Origin: Microbacterium sp. 70-16
GTDB taxonomy: Bacteria > Actinomycetota > Actinomycetes > Actinomycetales > Microbacteriaceae
Direction: 5' to 3'
Assembly: GCF_001898315.1 (NCBI RefSeq)
Contig: NZ_MKTQ01000017.1
Coordinates: forward strand, 1 to 64,000
Length of the DNA stretch: 64,000 bases
The position numbers were made by a program, and so were the translations under genes. The notes beneath the pieces were generated by a model. That model was given only the letters and a program-made list of their open reading frames with translations. It was not told where the DNA came from and did no database searches. Every line of letters begins with the position of its first letter. Positions within the stretch are counted from its first letter, which is position 1. Positions 17,176-25,088 of the stretch are shown here, in pieces.

Positions 17176-18012
17176 CTATGTCGCGGGTAGCGCACCCGTT
17201 GCGAGTAGTGCGGCCAGCACGATGCCGAGTGCCATGCGGTACCAGATGAACAGGGTGATCGGATGGCGTGCGACGAAGCGGAGGAGCCACGCGATGGAGG
17301 CGTATGCGACGACGAAGCTCACTGCGGTCGCGATGAGCGTCGGCCCCCAGCCGACCGTGGCTGAGATCGCTGGGGCTTCGCTGATCCCTTCGTATGTGCC
17401 AGCGGCGATGAGCGCTGGTATCGCGAGGAAGAACGAGAGTCGGGCCGCCGCGGTCCTGTCGAGGCCGCGGAACAGCCCGGCACTGATCGTCGCGCCGGAA
17501 CGTGAGACACCGGGGATGAGTGCGACGCATTGCACGAGCCCGATGGTCAGTGCGTCGGTGAGTGTCAGGTCACGTTCGGGTCGATTCTGGCGTCCGAATC
17601 GTTCAGCGAGGGCCATCACGAGGCTCCATCCGATGAGTCCGATCACGACGATCCAGAGGTTGCGGAGGGGCCCGGCGATGATGTCCTTGGCGAGGAATCC
17701 GATGATGCCGATGGGGAGCGACCCGGCGATCACGTACCAGGCGAAGCGGTAGTCCGGGTTCGCGCGAGCGGTGCGGTGGAAGAGTCCTCGCGTCCATGCC
17801 GTCCACAGGCGACTGATGTCGCCGCGGAAGTAGACGATGACCGCGATGATTGCCCCGAATTGGATGATCGCGGTGAACGCGGTGACTCCCGCATCGTCGA
17901 CGGGCAACCCGAGCAGTTTCTCGGCGATGGTGAGATGTCCCGTGCTCGAAACGGGGAGGAACTCGGTGATCCCCTCAATGATGCCAAGCAGGATCGCGTG
18001 TAGCAGGTTCAC
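17176..18012 (-). CDS. uppP: Undecaprenyl-diphosphatase UppP (BacA), 278 aa
   Basis: Integral membrane C55-PP phosphatase of cell wall lipid recycling. The signature EGITEFLPVSSTGHL (about residues 11-25) is present, together with the second motif PGVSRSGATISAGLFRGL and multiple TM helices. The GTG at 18012 has GGAG 8 bases upstream within the MFS gene end. It lies four bases after the MFS stop at the distal end of the fluoride operon, so it is probably an accessory copy. Its link to fluoride is not obvious. Confidence 0.9.
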   Translation of the reverse strand: MNLLHAILLGIIEGITEFLPVSSTGHLTIAEKLLGLPVDDAGVTAFTAIIQFGAIIAVIVYFRGDISRLWTAWTRGLFHRTARANPDYRFAWYVIAGSLPIGIIGFLAKDIIAGPLRNLWIVVIGLIGWSLVMALAERFGRQNRPERDLTLTDALTIGLVQCVALIPGVSRSGATISAGLFRGLDRTAAARLSFFLAIPALIAAGTYEGISEAPAISATVGWGPTLIATAVSFVVAYASIAWLLRFVARHPITLFIWYRMALGIVLAALLATGALPAT

Positions 18013-18016
18013 CGGG

Positions 18017-19237
18017 TCAGGCTCCCGTGGGCGGTGTTCTGGATGCGGACGATCGGTCTCGCAGCGCCCCGGCCAGGAAGACGACCAGGGCGGCACCTTG
18101 GGCGGCGATCGTGAACGTGATCAACGCTGGAATTGAGACGTCGTAGAGTCCCCCGGCGATCATTCCTCCGATGGCTGTGCAGACGCCTACAACCACGGCG
18201 AACATCCCGTAGGCGGTGCCGCGGCGTGCGGCGGGTACGAGGTCGGCGACGGTCGCCCTGAGGGTTGATTCCTGCACACCGAGTGCGGCGCCCCACAGCA
18301 GTGACCCGATCACGACAGGAACGACGGATTCGGTGAATGCAAACACCGGGATCAGTGCGGCGATCGGTGGGAGCGCGAGCAGCACGCGCGGTCCGAAACG
18401 GTCGTAGAGCAGGCCTGTTCCGGCCGCGGCGAGAGCGTCGATGCCCATCACAGCGGCGTAGAGCACCGGGATCATGGGCGCAGGAAGGATGTGCTGATCA
18501 ACCATGTGGAACGAGAGCACGCCGAACGTGGCGAAGCCGAGCATCGTGGTTCCGCAGAATGCGGCGTATCGCCAGAACACCAGAGGAAGCTTCCCGCGGG
18601 GTTCGGGCACGGCTGTGGCTGTCGTTCGGGGCTCGTATGCTTCCGGGTCAGGAGCACGCGACCTCAGCCACAGCACGAGCCCCAGTGCGATGAGTCCAGG
18701 AATGGCGAGCACGGCAAGGGAGGGGCCGTAGTCGTCACCGGTGATCAGGAGCATTCCGGCGACGACCAATGGCCCGATGATGGCGCCGACTTGATCGAGG
18801 GCCTCCTGGATAGCGAAGCCTCGTCCTCGTCCGATGCCCGATGTCGCGAACGACAAGATCGCGTCCTTCGCGGGAGACCGGACCGCTTTACCGACACGCT
18901 CTGCGATCACCAGCCCCGATGCCACCCACAGCACCCCGGCGTATCCGAGAAGGGGCACCGCGAGGACGGTGATCGCGTATCCGGCGATGGCCCAGGACCA
19001 GAACCGGCGAGAGCGGTCAGCCAGCGGGCCAGACACCAGCCGGAGAAGCAACGCTGCCGCTTCTCCAACGCCGGTGACGATCCCGACAACGACGGCACTC
19101 GCACCGAGCGTCGCGAGGACGGGGCCGGTGACGGACCGGGCGCCCTCGTAGACGAAGTCCCCGAAGAGGCTGACGACTCCGAAACCGAGGACGAACCGCC
19201 ATGCGGAGAGTCGGGGCGCCGAGTTCGCTGCGGTCAT
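18017..19237 (-). CDS. MFS transporter, 406 aa
   Basis: Twelve-TM major facilitator. The N-terminal half begins FVLGFGVVSLFGDFVYEGARSVTGPVL and has the motif-A-like SGPLADRSRRFWSW; the loop 8-9 region has YDRFGPRVLL. The ERVGKAVRSPAKDAIL stretch is typical of a subgroup of bacterial MFS pumps of unknown substrate. Coupled by ATGA to the Cys-rich gene upstream and close to uppP downstream. Position in the fluoride operon suggests anion or stress export, but that is inference. Confidence 0.82.
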   Translation of the reverse strand: MTAANSAPRLSAWRFVLGFGVVSLFGDFVYEGARSVTGPVLATLGASAVVVGIVTGVGEAAALLLRLVSGPLADRSRRFWSWAIAGYAITVLAVPLLGYAGVLWVASGLVIAERVGKAVRSPAKDAILSFATSGIGRGRGFAIQEALDQVGAIIGPLVVAGMLLITGDDYGPSLAVLAIPGLIALGLVLWLRSRAPDPEAYEPRTTATAVPEPRGKLPLVFWRYAAFCGTTMLGFATFGVLSFHMVDQHILPAPMIPVLYAAVMGIDALAAAGTGLLYDRFGPRVLLALPPIAALIPVFAFTESVVPVVIGSLLWGAALGVQESTLRATVADLVPAARRGTAYGMFAVVVGVCTAIGGMIAGGLYDVSIPALITFTIAAQGAALVVFLAGALRDRSSASRTPPTGA

Positions 19238-19968
19238 GGATTGATCCTGTTCGAGTCGTCTGAGCTGAGAGCGAGCGGGAACGACCATCCGGCGAACCAG
19301 GCGACCGCTTCGACCCAGGACGCATCGGCATCCGGGGTGCTGGGGGTGCCGTTTTGCGTCATCGAATCCACCAGGAGGCGCAGCCGACGATCGAGGCCGG
19401 CAAGGTACGTGCCGGTATCGGCGGCGGAAGCCGCATCGATGCTGGCTTCGAGGAGATGCGTCCTGCAGAGGCGACCCGTTGACGTACCGGCGCAGGTGGG
19501 GCATGTGACGAGTTCCCACACGGGCTTGGTCTCCGCGAGCCAGCGCCGTGTGTAGATCATCCGGTTGGCTTCTGCGGCCAGGGCGGTGGAATCGAAGCCG
19601 GCGTACCCGACGGGCTCCGCTCCTCCGCCGAGTTGCTGGCAGACGTAGCATCCGCCCTCCCGGCGCAGCACTCGTGTGGAAGTGTGGTGTCGGCCGGCAA
19701 GGGCGCCGGCCATCTGAGAGAGAAGAGCGTCGTGCAGCACCCCGACGTCGAACGGTTGGTGGCCGTGGCGGGCGCCAGCGCCGGCCTCCCAGAGCTCGAT
19801 CTCGACAACGGCGTGCCCCCAGGCGTGCCGCGGGCACAAACCCCAGTACTCACGCAGTCGGGAGCGGATGCCGGGCTCCATGATGTCACCGTGCAGGAAC
19901 GCCCACAGCGCCCCGATCTCGTCGACGGTCAAGCCGTCGGCATCCAGGATGATCTCGCGGTTCGTCAT
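19234..19968 (-). CDS. Cys/His-rich protein of unknown function, 244 aa
   Basis: Not recognised. It contains four spaced Cys/His motifs: LCPRHAWGH (about 46-54), CYVC (about 106-109), CPTC (about 156-159) and CRTH (about 168-171). This suggests two metal sites or a zinc-ribbon-like fold. No membrane segment. The ATG at 19968 overlaps the phosphatase stop, and its own stop overlaps the MFS start, so it is firmly inside the operon. Its repeated Cx2C/Cx2H layout and co-transcription with fluoride genes make it a candidate new component. Confidence 0.6.
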   Translation of the reverse strand: MTNREIILDADGLTVDEIGALWAFLHGDIMEPGIRSRLREYWGLCPRHAWGHAVVEIELWEAGAGARHGHQPFDVGVLHDALLSQMAGALAGRHHTSTRVLRREGGCYVCQQLGGGAEPVGYAGFDSTALAAEANRMIYTRRWLAETKPVWELVTCPTCAGTSTGRLCRTHLLEASIDAASAADTGTYLAGLDRRLRLLVDSMTQNGTPSTPDADASWVEAVAWFAGWSFPLALSSDDSNRINP

Positions 19969-20528
19969 GGGGCGGTGTTGTCGACGGAGAGGATCGCCCA
20001 ACCCTCACGGGTGTGTGCGATCTCGGCCCAGGAGCCGGTCTCCACATCCGGGGCGAGGTCCGGGTGGATGCGTGCGAGGATCGGCCGGATCACGGCGTCG
20101 TGTGTGACCACGGCGATTGGCCGGTCGCTGCTGCGGATGAGCGCGTCGAGAGCCTCCATTGCCCGGGCCAGCACCGTTGCCGAGCTCTCGACTCCCGGGG
20201 CCGCGTCGACGCTGCCCCACTGGGCGATTACGTCAGCCTTCGCGTGTCCGGTCCACGGGCCATAGTCGCGGTCGTTGAACGCGGCATCGATGTCGTGACT
20301 CACACCGCTGCTGTCCGCGATGATCTCTGCCGTGCGCACCGCACGTTGGAGCGGACTGGAGACAACCGCGAGGAGGCCGACCGGCTGCAGTGCCAGGGCT
20401 GTCGCGTGCGCTTGCGCGATGCCGGTCTCGTCGAGCTCGGGGTCTGCGAGCCCCCGCAGTCGCCCTTCCGCGTTGAAGGCGGTGCGGCCGTGGCGCACCA
20501 GGAGGATGCGCCGAGAGGTGTCAGGCAT
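19965..20528 (-). CDS. Histidine phosphatase family protein, 187 aa
   Basis: Broad-specificity phosphatase of the phosphoglycerate mutase superfamily. Catalytic LLVRHGRTAFNAEGRLRG, the second Arg region SSPLQRAVRTAEII, the acid NDRDYGPWTG and the second His in IAVVTHDAVIR. It is distinct from the GpmA-like mutase encoded upstream in the same operon. Substrate unknown. Confidence 0.85.
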   Translation of the reverse strand: MPDTSRRILLVRHGRTAFNAEGRLRGLADPELDETGIAQAHATALALQPVGLLAVVSSPLQRAVRTAEIIADSSGVSHDIDAAFNDRDYGPWTGHAKADVIAQWGSVDAAPGVESSATVLARAMEALDALIRSSDRPIAVVTHDAVIRPILARIHPDLAPDVETGSWAEIAHTREGWAILSVDNTAP

Positions 20529-20576
20529 GGATGACTCCGATCAGTGGTGCGGCCGTGTCATGGCTTCGTACGTTGA

Positions 20577-20954
20577 TCACGGCAGACTCCCGATCCACAA
20601 CCCGAGTCCGGCGACGGCAGTCGCCGCCACGAGCACGCCGAGACCGTTGAGCCCGCCGATGACCCATTTGCGCTCCTGGAGGAGGCGGATGGTCTCAAAA
20701 CTTGCGGTGGAGAAGGTCGTATATCCGCCGAGGAACCCGGCCCCCACAATCAGGTGGACAGTTTCGGGGAGGAGCTGGCTTGTGGTGAATCCGGTGATCA
20801 GGCCAAGCAGAAACGACCCGGTCAGGTTGAGGGCGATCGTCCCCCAGGGCATCGTGGCGCGGGTTCGGGAGCGGATGATGCCATCCAAGAACAGACGAGA
20901 CGCAGACCCGAGCCCTCCGGCGACGGCGATGCCGACAAACAGCAGCGGAGTCAT
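20577..20954 (-). CDS. fluC: Fluoride channel subunit FluC/CrcB (second), 125 aa
   Basis: Four-TM dual-topology fluoride exporter subunit. The family features are GGLGSASRLFLDGII at the N-terminus, PWGTIALNLTGSFLLG (conserved Asn lining the pore) and GAGFLGGYTTFSTASFE (Phe box and Na+ site region). Its start overlaps the stop of the other fluC gene. The adjacent pair probably forms an antiparallel heterodimer in the cytoplasmic membrane. Confidence 0.93.
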   Translation of the reverse strand: MTPLLFVGIAVAGGLGSASRLFLDGIIRSRTRATMPWGTIALNLTGSFLLGLITGFTTSQLLPETVHLIVGAGFLGGYTTFSTASFETIRLLQERKWVIGGLNGLGVLVAATAVAGLGLWIGSLP

Positions 20955-21454
20955 GATGTCGCCTCCGCGTGTGGTCGGTGAGTGAGGGTCGCGACAAGAA
21001 TGCCCGCCCAGGTGGCGATGCCACCGAGGATGACCGTGCCGACGCTGTACCCGATCCCGGTGCCGACCGCACCGGCGCTGAAAAGGGATGCCGTGTCGGT
21101 GGCGAGGGCGCTGTAGGTGGTGAAACCGCCCATGAACCCTGTGCCCAGCAGAAGTCGGAGTGTGCGGCGGCGGCCGTGGTCGGGGCCGCGGCGCACGAGC
21201 GCGTCGAGGAGGAAGCCGAGAAGGAACGCACCCGCCAGGTTGATCGCGAAGATCACCCAGGGGAAACCGCCGACCACCGGAACGGCGAGGGTCAGGCCTT
21301 CACGCGCGGCGACACCGACGGTCCCGCCCACGAACACGAAAGCAAGGGAGGAGACGCGCAGGTGTACCGGGCGGGGTTCACCTGTCGGTGATTCATCAAC
21401 GTCGACATCCGGGTCCATCGGAAGCCGGTCAGTGTTCGGGCTGGTGTCTGTCAT
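20951..21454 (-). CDS. fluC: Fluoride channel subunit FluC/CrcB (first), 167 aa
   Basis: FluC paralogue with a hydrophilic N-terminal extension of about 35 residues. Core motifs: VGGTVGVAAREGLTL, PWVIFAINLAGAFLLGFL and GTGFMGGFTTYSALATD. Tyr replaces the usual second Phe of the TTFS motif, as is common in the partner subunit of heterodimeric pairs. It overlaps both the enolase stop and the next fluC start. Confidence 0.92.
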   Translation of the reverse strand: MTDTSPNTDRLPMDPDVDVDESPTGEPRPVHLRVSSLAFVFVGGTVGVAAREGLTLAVPVVGGFPWVIFAINLAGAFLLGFLLDALVRRGPDHGRRRTLRLLLGTGFMGGFTTYSALATDTASLFSAGAVGTGIGYSVGTVILGGIATWAGILVATLTHRPHAEATS

Positions 21455-22737
21455 GCGAGTCCGTAGGGAAGGTCGGGGTGGTCGGTTTCGATCTCGGTGA
21501 GACGGTTGTACTTCGCGACGCGTTCCCCGCGGGCAGGGGCACCGGATTTGATCTGTCCGACACCGCTGCCGACGACGAGGTCGGCGATGAACGTATCGGC
21601 CGTCTCACCGGAGCGATGCGAGACCATGCACACCATTCCCGCATCACGTGCGGTGCGGATGGCGTCGAAGGTCTGGGAGACGGTGCCGATCTGGTTGGGT
21701 TTGATCAGCACAGCGTTGGAGTATCCGTGCTCGGCACCATCACGGATGCGGGCGGGGTCGGTGACGTAGAGGTCATCACCGACCAACTGCACCCGCCCGT
21801 CCGCGGCCGTCGCCATGGCCGTCCACCCGTCCAGATCGTCTTCGGCGAAACCGTCTTCCAGGCTGCGGATCGGGTAGCTGCCGATCAGATCGAGGTAGTA
21901 ATCCACTAGCTGATCCCTGCCGAATTCGAGCCCGTTCACCCGGTAGCGGCCATCGCCGAGATAGAAGCTGTTCGCGGCAGGATCAAGAGCGATCGCCACC
22001 TGGTCGACCCGTGGGGTGTATCCGGCCGTGGTGATCGCGTCGACGAGGAGATCCAGCGCCATCCGGGGGTCTTCGATCTGTGGGGCGAAACCGCCTTCAT
22101 CGCCGAGCCCCGCACTGCCGAACCGTTCCCGGATCAGACCAGCAAGGGCATGGTAGATCTCCGCACCGGTCTGTACCGCATGTTCCTCGGTGGCGGCGCC
22201 GACCGGGGCGATCATGAACTCCTGGAAATCCAGGGCGTTCGCGGCATGCACACCACCATTGAGGACGTTGAAATGCGGGACCGGCAACCGCTGGGCAGAA
22301 TTCGTCTGCTCCGCGATCCATTGGTGCAGCTGGGCGCCTGCCGTGTGCGCGAACGCCCGCGCGGCGACAATGGAGACCGCGACAACCGCGTTCGCCCCCA
22401 ACCGCGCATAGCTTCCCGTACCGTCCAGGCCCGCGAGGGCACTGTCAATGTCCACGAGACGATCCCAGCTGCGGCCCGTGATCAGGTCGGCGATCTCCCC
22501 GTCGACGGCAGCTACTGCACCGTGTACGCCACGACCGTCGTAGGCGCGGCCGTGATCGCGCCGTTCGACCGCCTCATGCTCGCCGGTGGACGCGCCTGCG
22601 GGTGCGGCAGCGATCATCCGGGTGCCGTCCTCGAGCATGGCACGCACCTCCACGGTCGGGTAGCCGCGGGAGTCGAGGATGGACCGTCCCGTGAGCTGTG
22701 CGAATTGGACGGGAACGCGTGCGGTGGTGTCAGACAT
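21451..22737 (-). CDS. eno: Enolase (fluoride-operon copy), 428 aa
   Basis: 2-phosphoglycerate dehydratase, the classic fluoride-sensitive glycolytic enzyme. Catalytic elements are present: GASTGEHEA, GDEGGFAPQ, ALDPAANSFY (Mg ligand Asp), SLEDGFAEDD, LVGDDLYVT, LIKPNQIGT and SHRSGETADTFIADL. Some otherwise very conserved positions differ: KPNQ where KVNQ is usual, and AANSFY where AASEFY or similar is usual. This may mark a fluoride-tolerant stand-by enzyme. The ATG at 22737 is one base after the gpm stop; longer in-frame extensions lie inside gpm. Confidence 0.9.
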   Translation of the reverse strand: MSDTTARVPVQFAQLTGRSILDSRGYPTVEVRAMLEDGTRMIAAAPAGASTGEHEAVERRDHGRAYDGRGVHGAVAAVDGEIADLITGRSWDRLVDIDSALAGLDGTGSYARLGANAVVAVSIVAARAFAHTAGAQLHQWIAEQTNSAQRLPVPHFNVLNGGVHAANALDFQEFMIAPVGAATEEHAVQTGAEIYHALAGLIRERFGSAGLGDEGGFAPQIEDPRMALDLLVDAITTAGYTPRVDQVAIALDPAANSFYLGDGRYRVNGLEFGRDQLVDYYLDLIGSYPIRSLEDGFAEDDLDGWTAMATAADGRVQLVGDDLYVTDPARIRDGAEHGYSNAVLIKPNQIGTVSQTFDAIRTARDAGMVCMVSHRSGETADTFIADLVVGSGVGQIKSGAPARGERVAKYNRLTEIETDHPDLPYGLA

Positions 22738-22738
22738 G

Positions 22739-23467
22739 TCAGGTTCCTCCCTGTCGGGCAATGGTGGCTGCCGCGACGGTCGCCGCAGCCGGATCAAGAT
22801 AGACGCCACCACGCAGCAGCGGGCGGCCATCGTCTCCCATCCGGTACACCAGCGGGTGCCCGGTCGGGATATTGAGGTCTTCGACTTCTTCCGCGTCGAG
22901 GTGGTCCACGATCGTGCACAACGCCCGCAGAGAGTTGCCATGCGCGACCACCATCACATCAGTCCCGCCCGTCAATGCTGGTTCGATGCGTTCGCGCCAT
23001 ACGTTCCCGACACGGGCGATGACCGCCGCCAGAGACTCTGTCCGCCCCAACCACCCCGGAACATCACCGAGCGCGACGAACTGGGCCTGCGACATCGGCG
23101 GCGGTGCGGTGTGGACGGAGCGCCGCCAGGCGAGGAACTGCTCCTCACCATATTCGGCGAGCACATCCACCTTGCTCTGCCCCGTGAGGGCGCCGTAGTT
23201 GCGTTCCGCGAGCCGCCAATCGACTTCCACATACTCCGGCCCACCGTGAAGCACGACCCGCATGATCTCAACCGTCTCGGCTGCCCGGCGCAGGGGGGAA
23301 CAGAACCAGACCGGCGGGTGCAGATCCGCGTCCTCCAGGAGCGTCGCGGCCGATCGCGCCTCCTCCCCGCCGAGGAGAGTCAGGGGTACGTCAAGCAGGC
23401 CGGTGAACAGCCCGGTCGCGTTCGCCTGACTTTCTCCATGCCTGACCAGGATTAACGTGCCCGACAT
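22739..23467 (-). CDS. gpmA: 2,3-bisphosphoglycerate-dependent phosphoglycerate mutase-like, 242 aa
   Basis: Histidine phosphatase superfamily, dPGM branch. LILVRHGESQANATGLFTG with the phosphohistidine, SPLRRAAETVEIM, RLAERNYGALTGQSK, and VMVVAHGNSLRAL with the second His. NIPTGHPLVYRM at the C-terminus is typical of GpmA. It converts 3-PG to 2-PG, the step before enolase; both genes are adjacent in this fluoride-regulated operon. Confidence 0.88.
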   Translation of the reverse strand: MSGTLILVRHGESQANATGLFTGLLDVPLTLLGGEEARSAATLLEDADLHPPVWFCSPLRRAAETVEIMRVVLHGGPEYVEVDWRLAERNYGALTGQSKVDVLAEYGEEQFLAWRRSVHTAPPPMSQAQFVALGDVPGWLGRTESLAAVIARVGNVWRERIEPALTGGTDVMVVAHGNSLRALCTIVDHLDAEEVEDLNIPTGHPLVYRMGDDGRPLLRGGVYLDPAAATVAAATIARQGGT

Positions 23468-23469
23468 GT

Positions 23470-23979
23470 TCAGTCCTCGTCCTGCCAGGGAAGATCACCC
23501 TCGGCGCCCACCGGGTTGAGGGGAACGACAACGATGGGGCGGTGTTGGCGGTGTGCGAGCTGGACGGCGACGGAACCATTGAAGAACTCGTGCAGAGACC
23601 CGCGGATCCCCGGGTCTCTGGTGCCGACGACGATCATCGCCGCATCGACCTCCTCTGCAAGACCGGCCAACTCTTGGGCGGGTCCGCCCGCCAATGCCCG
23701 CACCGACCATCGGACCGGATGGTGGTCAAGAACCTCGGCGATGGTGCGGTGAAGGTCCGGGTCGAACTCTTCAACGACATCGTCGGCAAGGTCGGAGTCG
23801 ATCGGCATCGCAAGAACTCGCCCGTCCGGTTCCCGCACGACGGTGTAGCGCGAGGCGTCGACGCTGACGCAGACCAGATCGGCATCGAAGCGTTCCGCGA
23901 ACACGGCTGCCGTGGCAACGACCGCCGCGGGCTGGCCGGGGATGACGCCGACGATGATGGATGTGCTGTTGTGCTCCAT
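23470..23979 (-). CDS. Universal stress protein UspA family, 169 aa
   Basis: Single Usp domain. The ATP-binding signature is MIVVGTRDPGIRGSLHEFFNGSVA (Gx2Gx9GS type, written in two parts here: GTRDPGIRG and FFNGSVA). The N-terminus SIIVGVIPGQPAAVV is followed by AERFDADLVCVSVDAS. Usp genes are known cargo of fluoride riboswitches. ATG at 23979 with AAGGAG upstream. Confidence 0.85.
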   Translation of the reverse strand: MEHNSTSIIVGVIPGQPAAVVATAAVFAERFDADLVCVSVDASRYTVVREPDGRVLAMPIDSDLADDVVEEFDPDLHRTIAEVLDHHPVRWSVRALAGGPAQELAGLAEEVDAAMIVVGTRDPGIRGSLHEFFNGSVAVQLAHRQHRPIVVVPLNPVGAEGDLPWQDED

Positions 23980-23993
23980 GATGGTGCTCCTTC

Positions 23994-24407
23994 TCAGCGT
24001 GGACCGATACCGGTGATCAGCAGCGCAACCGTGAACGCGCCCGTGCCAACCAGAACACAGGCGACGATGTGCGCACCGGCCCATTTCCATGGCGCCGGGA
24101 TCGTCAGATCGCGTGCGGCGATGTAGGCGTGCACGCCAGCGATCACGGAATACGTGGTCAACGCGGCGCCGAAAGGTGGGCCGATCAGGTTCACGTCCGC
24201 TGACGTGGCGAACAGGACCCCGAGGATCGCAGCGAACACACCGATGATGAGTAGCTCACTGACCCACAGTCGTGCCCGACGCGGGTCGGGGCCGGCCCAG
24301 AGATGCACCAGCTCGCGCAGCACCGCACCGAGGATGAGACCGGCCAGTTGGAACCCGGCAGCAACCAGGAGCGGGCCCGGATCCGTGACCGCGGTGAGTA
24401 AATGCAC
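23994..24407 (-). CDS. Four-TM membrane protein, first gene under a fluoride riboswitch, 137 aa
   Basis: Not recognised as a named family. Four predicted membrane helices: GPLLVAAGFQLAGLILGAVL, LWVSELLIIGVFAAILGVLF, FGAALTTYSVIAGVHAYIAA and AHIVACVLVGTGAFTVALLI. Short loops and a basic motif (GPDPRRARLW) after the first helix. It is not FluC-like. The GTG at 24407 follows AGGAG by a few bases and sits directly downstream of the aptamer at 24444-24495. It is therefore the gene most directly controlled by fluoride in this operon. Confidence 0.7.
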   Translation of the reverse strand: MHLLTAVTDPGPLLVAAGFQLAGLILGAVLRELVHLWAGPDPRRARLWVSELLIIGVFAAILGVLFATSADVNLIGPPFGAALTTYSVIAGVHAYIAARDLTIPAPWKWAGAHIVACVLVGTGAFTVALLITGIGPR

Positions 24408-24411
24408 GGGT

Positions 24412-24500
24412 CTCCTACCTTTGGGGCGCGTTCGCGCCATACAGGTAGGGACTGTTGTCGGAAATCCGAAGTTGGTTACGGCGAGCCCCACCGCCGTGAC
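24412..24500 (-). ncRNA. Fluoride (crcB) riboswitch upstream of the 4-TM/usp/gpm/eno/fluC operon
   Basis: Read on the minus strand, the leader has GGCGGTGGGGCTCGCCGTAA then CC, a TCGG-ATTT-CCGA hairpin, and AACAGTCCCTACC. This follows the crcB-motif order GGnGATGGnGTTCnCC...AACC...hairpin...TGATGnCTnCTAC, although diverged at the GAT (GGT) and TGATG positions. The expression platform is visible: the aptamer tail CCTACCT (24443-24449) can pair with AGGTAGG (24414-24420), which overlaps the ribosome binding site of the GTG start. Gene context strongly supports the call. Confidence 0.75.
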
Positions 24501-24588
24501 GCCGAAGCATCCCACCGATCATCTCACACCTACCCCTGCGCCCAGAAGCAGCAGTTTTGGGCGGGATTCGTGCGGCGAACGCCAAGGC

Positions 24589-25010
24589 CTATGAGGAACA
24601 GGGCAGCCCAGCGAGGCGGAGAACAGCGCGCAAGCCGGCGGGTGTTCCTGGCCAGTGTCGTTCGATGGCGGCACTGCCGGCACGACGAGTCGCGAAGCGC
24701 AAGGCGATCGCGACGACGAGGGCGTCGTCGGCGTAGCCGAGGACCGGGATGAAGTCCGGGATGAGGTCGATCGGAGACAGTAAGTACACCAAAAGGACGC
24801 CGAGCCCCCCCGCACCCCCACCGACACCGTCCTGTCGCTGGCGAGGCGTTTCAGCAACCGGACCACGTCGGGCGCGAGGCGCAGCAGATCCCGGAATAAG
24901 GCGCGCCCGGGATGTTTTCTCTGCTCCACCCACAGCACGAACACGAGCACCAGCCAGAGCGCGACGACGCCGAGCAGGACGCTGAGAAGGATTTCCCACC
25001 ACGCGGACAT
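24589..25010 (-). pseudogene. DUF1232 (YkvA-like) membrane protein gene with frameshift
   Basis: The first frame (from ATG at 25010) reads [20 protein letters not shown] through [18 protein letters not shown]. The second frame, one base off, continues [20 protein letters not shown] to [28 protein letters not shown] is the DUF1232 signature. The switch occurs in a G-rich run near 24808-24830 (seven consecutive G on the coding strand). Either a real mutation or a homopolymer base-call error. The paralogue at 50849-51264 has the same kind of defect at a different place. Confidence 0.75.
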
Positions 25011-25088
25011 GACTATGCCACCCCTGGCCGAACGATCCAGATCATTTTTCGGACGACGTCGGCACCCGTGTCAAGGCACGCCTGGTCG

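Noticed and set aside
23542..24126. Plus-strand open frame over the universal stress protein gene
   Set aside because: Antisense shadow; the minus-strand Usp motifs are convincing.
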